Shown here: in pieces, positions 1-5,807 of the stretch
Layout of the letters: each line of letters starts with the position of its first letter
How positions within the stretch are numbered: the first letter of the stretch is position 1
Assembly (NCBI GenBank): GCA_030024065.1
Contig: JASEIE010000251.1
Span: 1 to 5,857 of the forward strand
Source of the DNA: Thermodesulfobacteriota bacterium
GTDB taxonomy: Bacteria > Desulfobacterota > BSN033 > UBA1163
Direction of reading: 5' to 3'
DNA: 5,857 bases
Notes under the pieces: model-generated
What the model was told of the DNA's origin: nothing
Databases searched by the model: none
What the model saw: the letters and a program-made list of their open reading frames with translations, nothing else
Translations under genes and position numbers: made by a program

Positions 1-70
1 GGTGAGGAGAAGAAATTTTCAAAAGGAGGCTAAGGTCAGAAGGTCGTCTTCCAATCAGCACATCTTAAAA

Positions 71-78
71 AGGAGGGG
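71..78 (+). promoter_or_regulatory. Strong ribosome binding site of the phenylphosphate synthase-like alpha gene
   Basis: The sequence AGGAGGGG lies just upstream of the ATG at 84, with about 7 bases between AGGAGG and the start codon. This near-perfect Shine-Dalgarno match fixes the start of the first gene. A second AGGAGG at 24-29 has no ATG, GTG or TTG at a usable distance, so it does not appear to start anything. No convincing promoter is visible in the 83 bases before the gene, so the promoter is probably further upstream, outside the window. Confidence 0.85.
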
Positions 79-83
79 TAAAC

Positions 84-1931
84 ATGGCAGAAAAAAAAGG
101 TTTCCCAATGCCGTTGGAGGTAGAGTATCCGAAAGAATTGGAAGGGTGGGAGGAGATGTACCCACCAAACTACATCTTTAGCAAAGAGAGAAAGGAGTGG
201 GAAGAGAAGCACTTCTGGTTTCATGATAAAATCCATGCCCCGGAGGTCATGTATCCGCTCGATCTCATATTTCACGAGGCATGGCAAATTTCCCTTTCTC
301 AATATACGACAAGAGTATTTTGCATACCGCCCGCACAGGGAATTGCCCAGAGAATGGTGGGCTGTTACATGTTCATCACCCCGGTTGCGCCTCCTCCTGA
401 TGCGATCATAGGGGAGAAGGCTGCTCTCTTCCAGAAACGTGTGTTCTATGTATTCGAACATTATGATGACCTCTGGGGGGTGTGGTTAAAGAAATTCAAG
501 GCCCTGGGCGAAGAGATGAATAGCATCAAGGTCCCGCAGGAATTACCGAAATTTGAGCCCGATGAGACCGTCATTCCGGAACCGAAGGGCTATTACACCT
601 CTTTTGAGGTCATGGATGCCTGGGACCGGCTGGTCAATACCATGATTAAGGGGTGGCAGTACCATTTTCAATACCTGAACCTTGCCTATCTTGCCTATCT
701 GATGTTTTCAGATACCTGTCGAAAGCTCTTCCCCGGGCTCAGCGAGAGCATCATCGGTAAACTGGTGGCTGGGGCATGGGTTGAGATGTTTCGACCGGAG
801 GAGGAACTCTGCAGACTGGCCCGCCTGGCAGCCCCGATCAAAGAAGTTGCAAAGGTATTGAAAGGCGATGCCTCTCCTCAAGACAAGATGGCAGCATTGA
901 AAAAGACGGCCGAAGGGAGTGACTGGTTGGTAGAGTTTGAAAAATCGAAGGACCCATGGTTCTATGTTTCCTGCGGGAGCGGATGGTTCCATTACGAGGG
1001 AAGCTGGATCACCAAACCGGAGATCCCCTTCGGATATTTGAAAGGATACATTGAGAGAGTCGAAAGGGGAGAGAAGATCGAAAGGGATCTTACAAACATT
1101 GACAAGTCAAGAGCAGAACTGGCTGAAGAATATCGAAAACTGATTAAGACGGATGAAGACAGAAAGTCATTTGATGATGTTTATAAAGCGGTCCGGACGA
1201 TCTATAAGTATGCCGAGGACCATCTCTTCTGGGTGGAACACTGGTTCCACACGATTTGGTTTCAGAAGGTGAGAGAGTTCGGTCAACTCCTGGTGAAGTA
1301 TGGCATGCTGAAGGGAGTGGATGATATTTATCTCTTCAACCGGTTTGAAGTCCCCTATATCTTAGAAGATCTGGTGACGACATGGGCGCTGGGTGAAGGT
1401 GTGCCCTCCAATTACCAATACTGCCAGGCCAAAGCAGAGAAGAGAAAGAAGATACTCGAAGCGGCAAAGAAATGGAGCCCATCGCCTGCGCTGGGAACGA
1501 TACCTGAAGTAGTCGCAGAGCCCTTTACCGTCATGCTCTGGGGCATTACCACAGAGAAGGTTGAAGAATGGCTCAAGTGGATGGGTGTGGTTCCAAAAGA
1601 TGTAACCGAATTGAAGGGGTTTGCCTCATCTGCCGGAGTCGTGGAAGGGAAGGTCAGGGTGGTGAAACTTCTTGAAGAGATCACCAAGATTGAACAGGGT
1701 GAAATATTGGTTTGCCCGACGACCAACCCTGCCTGGGCTCCTATCTTCACCAAGATCAAAGCCTCCATCACGGACATCGGCGGTCTGACCTGCCATGCCG
1801 CTATTGTCTGTAGAGAGTATGGAGTCCCGTCCGTCACCGGAACAGGAATGGCTACCTCCGTGCTCAAGACAGGCGATACGGTGAAGGTGGATGGAAATAC
1901 AGGAATAGTAAAAATATTGAAGCGAGCCTAA
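84..1931 (+). CDS. Phenylphosphate synthase-like alpha subunit (phosphohistidine/PEP-utilizing-enzyme mobile domain protein)
   Basis: This 615-aa protein probably carries the phosphohistidine of a two-subunit, ATP-dependent phosphotransferase acting on a phenol-like acceptor in the cytoplasm. Residues about 512-612 form the swivelling domain of PEP-utilizing enzymes: LVCPTTNPAW at 542-551, then GGLTCHAAIV with the catalytic His571, REYGVPSV, and a closing DGNTG at 603-607. Residues 1 to about 500 are unlike PEP synthase, very rich in Trp, Tyr and Phe, and begin with EGWEEMYPPNYIFS (20-33), a style of motif I associate with phenylphosphate synthase alpha. There is no ATP-grasp domain and no C-terminal PEP/pyruvate barrel, so it is not a complete PEP synthase. 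At roughly 70 kDa it matches the large subunit of the Thauera aromatica enzyme. The ATP-binding partner is the next gene. ATG at 84 follows a strong Shine-Dalgarno site. The family call is firm; phenol as substrate is inference, since related homologs may act on other hydroxylated compounds. Confidence 0.8.
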   Translation: MAEKKGFPMPLEVEYPKELEGWEEMYPPNYIFSKERKEWEEKHFWFHDKIHAPEVMYPLDLIFHEAWQISLSQYTTRVFCIPPAQGIAQRMVGCYMFITPVAPPPDAIIGEKAALFQKRVFYVFEHYDDLWGVWLKKFKALGEEMNSIKVPQELPKFEPDETVIPEPKGYYTSFEVMDAWDRLVNTMIKGWQYHFQYLNLAYLAYLMFSDTCRKLFPGLSESIIGKLVAGAWVEMFRPEEELCRLARLAAPIKEVAKVLKGDASPQDKMAALKKTAEGSDWLVEFEKSKDPWFYVSCGSGWFHYEGSWITKPEIPFGYLKGYIERVERGEKIERDLTNIDKSRAELAEEYRKLIKTDEDRKSFDDVYKAVRTIYKYAEDHLFWVEHWFHTIWFQKVREFGQLLVKYGMLKGVDDIYLFNRFEVPYILEDLVTTWALGEGVPSNYQYCQAKAEKRKKILEAAKKWSPSPALGTIPEVVAEPFTVMLWGITTEKVEEWLKWMGVVPKDVTELKGFASSAGVVEGKVRVVKLLEEITKIEQGEILVCPTTNPAWAPIFTKIKASITDIGGLTCHAAIVCREYGVPSVTGTGMATSVLKTGDTVKVDGNTGIVKILKRA

Positions 1932-2047
1932 GAATTTCGGAATTCGGAATGTGGAATGCGGAATTCAGCCCTGAAGGGCTGAGTTACGTAACTCAGGGCT
2001 TTAGCCCTGATCATTCCGCATTCCGCAATCCGCAATCAACAATCGGA
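1932..2047. repeat. Complex intergenic repeat: inverted heptad arrays around nested hairpins
   Basis: This fills nearly the whole gap between the two synthase genes. The left side is a row of degenerate heptads (GAATTTC, GGAATTC, GGAATGT, GGAATGC, GGAATTC; 1932-1966). The right side is the inverted counterpart (ATTCCGC, ATTCCGC, AATCCGC, AATCAAC, AATCGGA; 2013-2047). GGAATGCGGAAT at 1953-1964 pairs perfectly with ATTCCGCATTCC at 2013-2024. Inside are two hairpins: TCAGCCC/GGGCTGA (1965-1971 with 1976-1982, loop TGAA) and TCAGGGCT/AGCCCTGA (1993-2000 with 2003-2010, loop TT). Between and overlapping them lies an 18-bp perfect palindrome, CTGAGTTACGTAACTCAG (1979-1996), which would compete with both. 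There is no reading frame and no T-run typical of a terminator. It looks like a non-coding, possibly mobile repeat of a kind common in some environmental bacteria. Whether it has genomic copies cannot be seen here. Confidence 0.8.
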
Positions 2048-2054
2048 GTTCATC

Positions 2055-3119
2055 ATGCCTTACACGTTATGGTTTGATAGGGCCGGGAAGGAAGCCCTCG
2101 CTCTGGTCGGAGGCAAGAATGCCAGCCTGGGCGAGTTGATCCGGGCCGGTATCCCGGTTCCTCCTGGTTTTTCGGTCACCACCGAGGCCTATCTTGAATT
2201 TATCACAGGGAGTCTCCAAGCTAAAATCGAGCAAATCCTTTCAAGGATCGATCTTCAGAATGTCGCTTCCCTGGATGAAGCGAGCACGATGATCAGGCAC
2301 GTAATGGCCCAAACCCGATTTTCCAAGAAGGTGGAAGAGGAGATACGCTTTAACTACGAAGCCCTGGCTAAAGTCTTCGATGTTCCCGATCTTCCCGTTG
2401 CCGTCCGTTCCAGCGCCACGGCGGAGGACCTCCCCGGAGCCAGCTTCGCAGGACAGCAGGACACCTTTCTCTGGGTGCAGGGCCATGAGGAGGTTTTGGA
2501 AAAGATCAAATTATGTATGTCGAGCCTCTTTACACCAAGAGCCATATCTTACCGGGCAAAGATGGGCTTCCCCAACGAAAAGGTTTTGATCAGTGTTGGT
2601 GTCCAGAAGATCGTCGATGCCAGGGCAGCGGGTGTGATGTTCACCCTCAACCCCCTCAATGGCGATCCGTCAAAGGTCGTGATCGAGGGGAATTGGGGGC
2701 TGGGAGAAACGGTCGTTGCAGGACTCTGTAATCCGGATAAGTTTGTGGTGGATAAGGTCACCATGGGTATTGAAAGAAGCATCTCTTTGAAAGGGGTGGA
2801 ATGCATCTACGACGCCAGGAGAAGAGAGGTTGTCCATTCTGACATCCCCCCCGACCGTCGAGAGATCCAGTGTATTGAGGACGATGAGGTCCTGGAGCTG
2901 ACAAGATATGCAAGAAGGATCGAGGAGTATTACGGCTGTCCACAGGACATCGAATGGGCCATTGACAAACAGAAGCCCTTCCCCTTCAATATCTTCATGG
3001 TCCAGAGCCGACCCGAAACCGTGTGGAGCCAGAAGAAAAAGGAGCCTGTCCTCGGGAAAAAAAGCATCTATGAGTTGCTCATGGAGAAGGCTTTATCAAC
3101 CGTCAAAATTGGCTCCTGA
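2055..3119 (+). CDS. Phenylphosphate synthase-like beta subunit (PEP-synthase-type ATP-grasp protein)
   Basis: This 354-aa protein corresponds to the N-terminal ATP-binding part of PEP synthase and should bind MgATP and phosphorylate the histidine of the preceding subunit. The PPDK N-terminal signature is clear: LVGGKNASLGEL near residues 17-28 with the nucleotide-binding Lys21, VPPGFSVTTEAY (35-46), AVRSSATAEDLPGASFAGQQ (116-135) with Arg118, and the closing ATP-grasp segments QDIEWAID (297-304) and VQSRPETVW (316-324). The protein stops soon after that last motif, where a full PEP synthase would continue into its histidine and PEP-binding domains, so it is a natural stand-alone subunit rather than a truncation. 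About 40 kDa, it matches the beta subunit of phenylphosphate synthase. The start ATG has GGAG at 2045-2048, six bases upstream, immediately beside or within the last unit of the intergenic repeat. Order in the pair is histidine subunit first and ATP subunit second, the reverse of the fused enzyme. Stand-alone ATP-grasp domains of related synthases are the main alternative. Confidence 0.82.
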   Translation: MPYTLWFDRAGKEALALVGGKNASLGELIRAGIPVPPGFSVTTEAYLEFITGSLQAKIEQILSRIDLQNVASLDEASTMIRHVMAQTRFSKKVEEEIRFNYEALAKVFDVPDLPVAVRSSATAEDLPGASFAGQQDTFLWVQGHEEVLEKIKLCMSSLFTPRAISYRAKMGFPNEKVLISVGVQKIVDARAAGVMFTLNPLNGDPSKVVIEGNWGLGETVVAGLCNPDKFVVDKVTMGIERSISLKGVECIYDARRREVVHSDIPPDRREIQCIEDDEVLELTRYARRIEEYYGCPQDIEWAIDKQKPFPFNIFMVQSRPETVWSQKKKEPVLGKKSIYELLMEKALSTVKIGS

Positions 3120-3137
3120 AGGTATCATGACTCAAAG

Positions 3138-3176
3138 ATATAAGAGCCCTGGGACAACGGCCCAGGGCTCTTATAT
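3138..3176 (+). terminator. Strong stem-loop ending the synthase gene pair
   Basis: A perfect 16-bp stem (3138-3153 with 3161-3176, core GAGCCCTGGG/CCCAGGGCTC) closes a 7-base loop and lies 18 bases after the stop codon of the beta subunit gene. A-rich bases precede it and a T-rich TTATATTTCT follows, so it fits an intrinsic terminator, possibly bidirectional. The downstream T-run is broken by A residues, so an mRNA 3'-end stabilizing hairpin is an alternative. Confidence 0.75.
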
Positions 3177-3185
3177 TTCTGATCT

Positions 3186-3199
3186 GGATGAATTCATCC
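3186..3199. promoter_or_regulatory. 14-bp perfect palindrome, possible operator
   Basis: GGATGAATTCATCC is a perfect palindrome nine bases after the terminator stem. It sits directly before a weak promoter-like pair, TTGCAC (3201-3206) and TTTAAA (3223-3228), with a 16-base spacer, upstream of the HypE-like gene. The geometry would suit a dimeric repressor or activator, but the promoter match is poor and the palindrome could be chance. Confidence 0.3.
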
Positions 3200-3255
3200 C
3201 TTGCACGCCTCATCGAAATCTGTTTAAATCTTCCCAGAAAATAACCTCCATTGCA

Positions 3256-3311
3256 CCCTCTCCCCTGGTGCCTGCCTGCACGAAGCGTTTCGGCGAAGGC
3301 AGGGGAGAGGG
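3256..3311. repeat. GC-rich inverted repeat of the CCCTCTCCCC type
   Basis: CCCTCTCCCCTG (3256-3267) pairs perfectly with CAGGGGAGAGGG (3300-3311) around a 32-base centre that itself has short complementary segments (CCTGCC at 3271-3276 with GGCAGG at 3298-3303, competing with the outer stem). G-rich sequence GGGGGTGAGGGGG continues to 3325 and leads into the ribosome binding site of the next gene. Short palindromes of the type CCCTCTCCC...GGGAGAGGG are frequent between genes in many proteobacteria; I assign this one to that broad class from memory, not by search. It is unlikely to be a terminator because it has no T-run. Confidence 0.65.
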
Positions 3312-3340
3312 CGGGGGTGAGGGGGTCGAGGGAGAGGTGA

Positions 3341-4369
3341 ATGGATAAATCTATGAAATCCGGGAAACTGGATGTCGATCTTCTCAAGAAGGTTTTAAAG
3401 AGATATTCTATCATCGATCCCACCGTTATCGTCGGGCCAAAGATCGGTGAGGATGCGGCGGTCATCGATCTCGGAAAAGAGATGACCCATTACTGGGTCA
3501 TCACCTCTGACCCCATCACCTTTACAACGGAAGAGATCGGATATTACGGGGTCGTGGTCAATATCAATGACATCGCAACAAGAGGGGCGACTCCGAAATA
3601 TTTCCTGGCCACCCTCCTCTTTCCTGAAGAGGGATCGGATCAAAAACTCATCCATAAGGTTTTTCGCCAGATCCACGATGCCTGCCATCGTTTCAACATC
3701 TCCTTCATCGGAGGCCACACGGAAATCACGCCTGGATTGGAGAGGATCATCCTCTCAGGCCATATGATCGGAGAGGTTAAGAAAGAGAAACTGGTCAAAA
3801 CGAGCGGAGCAAAGTCCGGAGATTTCCTCCTTCTGATCAAAGGGGTCTGCATTGAGGGGACTTCGATCATCGCAAGGGAGAAAGAAAAGGAACTTTTAGC
3901 AAAGGGCTTCTCCCCTTCTTTAATAAGAAATGCTAAGTCTTTCATCTTTGAGCCGGGGATCGATGTCCTTCAAGCTGCTCAGATCGCTTGTCGTTCTGCG
4001 ACAGTCCATTCGATGCATGACCCTACCGAGGGAGGACTGATCAATGGAATCGTTGAGATGGCACTCGCCTCTGAGAAGGAGTTTGAAGTTGATTTGGAGA
4101 AAGCCTTCATCTATGAAGAGTCCAGAATCCTGTGCGGCGAATTTGGCATCGACCCTCTGGGAACGATTGCGTCAGGATCATTGCTTCTGACCCTCTCTCC
4201 CAAAGACCTTCCGGCCCTTCAAAAAGCATTTCAAAGGGTTCCCATCCCCATTCGGGTCATTGGCAGGGTGAAGCGAGGGCCGGCAAGGGCGCTGGCATCG
4301 GAAGGAAAGAAGCGAAAAGAGCTGAAACACCTTGCCCGTGATGAGATTTTGAAGATCTATGAAACCTAA
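3341..4369 (+). CDS. HypE/PurM-superfamily protein (AIR synthase-related), function unknown
   Basis: This 342-aa cytoplasmic protein belongs to the PurM/HypE/SelD/ThiL superfamily of ATP-binding enzymes. Visible signatures are the N-terminal GEDAAVI (36-42), SDPITF (56-61), VVNINDIATRGATP (72-85), GGHTEITPG (114-122), the domain-2 entry GDFLLLIKGVCIEGT (150-164) and HDPTEGGL (206-213), which matches the HypE-style DPTRGGL loop. True HypE makes the cyanide ligand of NiFe hydrogenase using a C-terminal cysteine in a short PRIC-like tail. This protein ends in EILKIYET without such a cysteine, so it should not be called HypE on present evidence. No hydrogenase or hyp gene is nearby. It resembles 'AIR synthase-related' proteins of unknown substrate. 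The start ATG has GGGAG at 3330-3334, six bases upstream; an internal ATG at 3353 is a weaker alternative. The gene lies 171 bases before the MFS gene and may be separately transcribed from the synthase pair because of the intervening terminator. Confidence 0.75.
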   Translation: MDKSMKSGKLDVDLLKKVLKRYSIIDPTVIVGPKIGEDAAVIDLGKEMTHYWVITSDPITFTTEEIGYYGVVVNINDIATRGATPKYFLATLLFPEEGSDQKLIHKVFRQIHDACHRFNISFIGGHTEITPGLERIILSGHMIGEVKKEKLVKTSGAKSGDFLLLIKGVCIEGTSIIAREKEKELLAKGFSPSLIRNAKSFIFEPGIDVLQAAQIACRSATVHSMHDPTEGGLINGIVEMALASEKEFEVDLEKAFIYEESRILCGEFGIDPLGTIASGSLLLTLSPKDLPALQKAFQRVPIPIRVIGRVKRGPARALASEGKKRKELKHLARDEILKIYET

Positions 4370-4409
4370 ATTGAGCGAGTCTTAATACTATTTTAAAAGA
4401 TAAACCCTT

Positions 4410-4487
4410 CTGGATTCCCGTTTTCACGGGAATGACATTTTCATTCATTGGGCGATAGTCGTCATTCCTGCGGAAGCAGGAATCCAG
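4410..4487. repeat. Inverted pair of dRS3-like hairpin repeats
   Basis: Two related 27-base units face each other. Unit 1 (4410-4436) reads CTGGATTCC...GGAATGAC with stem ATTCCCGT/ACGGGAAT and loop TTTC. Unit 2 (4461-4487) is the reverse orientation with stem ATTCCTGC/GCAGGAAT and loop GGAA. Aligned in the same direction they match at 22 of 27 bases. Four of the five differences form two compensatory base-pair changes in the stem, so the hairpin is conserved. A 24-base spacer (4437-4460) lies between them. This is the familiar ATTCCC-N8-GGGAAT type repeat, called dRS3 in Neisseria and found widely in proteobacteria; its minus-strand translation gives the well-known spurious peptide VIPVKTGIQ. 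Confidence 0.85.
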
Positions 4488-4516
4488 TATTGTTGATGCA
4501 ATTACTTAAATAGCGA

Positions 4517-4540
4517 TTGAGGCATTCATTGAGGCATTCA
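4517..4540 (+). repeat. 12-bp tandem duplication covering the MFS gene ribosome binding site
   Basis: TTGAGGCATTCA occurs twice head to tail (4517-4528 and 4529-4540), ending exactly at the ATG at 4541. Each unit carries GAGG. The second GAGG (4531-4534) is six bases from the ATG, and the first (4519-4522) is six bases from an in-frame TTG at 4529. The duplication therefore copies the translation start region and creates optional TTG starts that would add 4 or 8 residues to the transporter. Confidence 0.8.
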
Positions 4541-5725
4541 ATGAATCTAAAAAACTTTCTCGGATTTTCGAAGAATGTTCGAAACCTGGGATGGGTCAGC
4601 CTGTTTAACGACATCTCAAGTGAGATGATCTATCCCCTCCTGCCTCTCTTTATCACTTCGGTCCTGGGAGCAGGAGTCCTCTTTGTCGGTCTCATCGAAG
4701 GGATCGCTGAAAGTATTTCAAGTTTCCTCAAGCTCTTCTCCGGCTGGTTCTCCGACCGCTTTCAGAAAAGGAAAGGGATCATTCTCCTGGGATACTCTCT
4801 CGCCTCCATCACCCGACCCTTTATGGGATTGGCCACCTCTGCCTATCATGTCCTCTTCCTCCGGTTTTTTGATCGCGTGGGAAAAGGGATGAGGGCCTCT
4901 CCGAGAGATGCCCTGCTTTCCCAGTCCTGCAGCGATGAGGAACGGGGTAAGGCCTTCGGTTTTCAGAGGGCAATGGATCATGCTGGCGCCATGACAGGGC
5001 CTCTCATCGCCTCCCTGCTGATGGCGGTCTTCACGGAGGACCTCAGGGTGATCTTTATCCTCGCCTTCATCCCTGCGATCTTCTGTCTCTTCATCCTTTA
5101 TCGAGGGGTGAGCGAGGTGAAAGGGGATCCGGCATCCTCCTCCTCTCCCTTCAAGCTCCATTGGAAGACATGGGATAGGAAGTTTAAGTATTTCCTCTTC
5201 ATCGTCACACTCTTCACCCTTGGAAACTCGAGCGATGCCTTTCTCCTTCTTCGGGCAAAGGACCTGGGGATCGATATCGTATCGATCCCCATCCTCTGGT
5301 CTCTCTTCCACCTCTCGAAAACGATCTTCTCCGTCCCCGGAGGCGCCCTCTCGGATCGAATCGGTCGAAGAAAGGTGATGATCCTTGCCTGGACCATCTA
5401 TGGTCTGGTCTACCTGGGATTTGCTCATGCATCAAATGGTTACCAGGTCTGGCTTCTATTCATCGTTTACGGCCTTTTTTACGGTCTCTCCGGAGGAACG
5501 GAACGGGCATGGGTTGCGGATTTAGTGGATGTGTCGAAGAGAGGAACGGCTTATGGAGCCTACCACTTCTTCATCGGAATGGCGGCCCTTCCGGCAAGCC
5601 TCCTGATGGGATTTCTCTGGAAGGCGGTTGGAGTCCAATGGGCTTTCTCCTTCGGCGCCTTCATGGCATTGATCGCTGCTCTCCTGGCCATCCTTCTGAT
5701 GGGAGACCAAGCTTCAAAAAACTGA
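4541..5725 (+). CDS. Major facilitator superfamily (MFS) transporter
   Basis: This inner-membrane protein has 394 residues from the ATG at 4541, the usual size for a 12-helix MFS carrier. Hydrophobic segments run through the whole chain with a hydrophilic central loop near residues 188-216. MFS motif A appears in both halves: GWFSDRFQKRKG (68-79) between helices 2 and 3, and GALSDRIGRRK (268-278) between helices 8 and 9. Two further segments, NDISSEMIYPLLPLF (23-37) and FFDRVGKGMRASPRDALL (109-126), mark a subfamily seen in many bacteria and usually annotated only as MFS transporter. The substrate and direction cannot be read from the sequence. The ATG is chosen over in-frame TTG codons at 4517 and 4529 because it has GAGG at the right spacing, and the longer forms would merely translate the 12-bp duplication. 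It could share a transcript with the HypE-like gene 171 bases upstream, although the intervening repeat pair could separate them. Confidence 0.85.
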   Translation: MNLKNFLGFSKNVRNLGWVSLFNDISSEMIYPLLPLFITSVLGAGVLFVGLIEGIAESISSFLKLFSGWFSDRFQKRKGIILLGYSLASITRPFMGLATSAYHVLFLRFFDRVGKGMRASPRDALLSQSCSDEERGKAFGFQRAMDHAGAMTGPLIASLLMAVFTEDLRVIFILAFIPAIFCLFILYRGVSEVKGDPASSSSPFKLHWKTWDRKFKYFLFIVTLFTLGNSSDAFLLLRAKDLGIDIVSIPILWSLFHLSKTIFSVPGGALSDRIGRRKVMILAWTIYGLVYLGFAHASNGYQVWLLFIVYGLFYGLSGGTERAWVADLVDVSKRGTAYGAYHFFIGMAALPASLLMGFLWKAVGVQWAFSFGAFMALIAALLAILLMGDQASKN

Positions 5726-5807
5726 AAAGGATTAATTGAAACCTTAGAGGGATGTGAAAATACGCGGATTTGGCGTCACTCCCGATAGGACGTTAAAAAG
5801 GCTGCAG

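Noticed and set aside
1..33. Possible C-terminal end of an upstream gene (frame 1, ...GEEKKFSKGG then TAA at 31-33)
   Set aside because: Only ten codons are visible, no recognisable motif is present, and the other frames also have short open stretches here, so it cannot be separated from chance.
36..461. Minus-strand open frame of 141 codons
   Set aside because: It lies opposite the well-supported alpha subunit gene, has no recognisable domain and no reason to be expressed.
84..1931. Annotation as a complete phosphoenolpyruvate synthase
   Set aside because: The ATP-grasp domain and the C-terminal PEP/pyruvate-binding barrel are both missing from this protein, and the next gene supplies only the ATP-grasp part.
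1953..2024. CRISPR array or transposon insertion in the gap between the two synthase genes
   Set aside because: The units are 7 bases long, contiguous and inverted across the centre; there are no spacers, no transposase frame and no visible target-site duplication.
2908..3348. Plus-strand open frame of 146 codons across the end of the beta subunit gene and the following gap
   Set aside because: It is out of frame with the ATP-grasp gene, reads through the terminator stem and GC-rich repeat, and its product is low-complexity Ser/Gly-rich sequence.
4371..4399. Promoter-like TTGAGC-17-TAAAAG before the transporter gene
   Set aside because: Both boxes match consensus at only four of six positions and the region is A/T-rich, so the match is not better than chance.
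4257..4448. Minus-strand open frame beginning MNENVIPVKTGIQ
   Set aside because: This peptide is the usual spurious translation of a dRS3-like intergenic repeat; the rest is antisense to the HypE-like gene.
4718..5428. Minus-strand open frame of 236 codons
   Set aside because: It is antisense to the MFS transporter; its highly charged composition is what the complement of membrane-helix codons gives, and no domain is recognisable.
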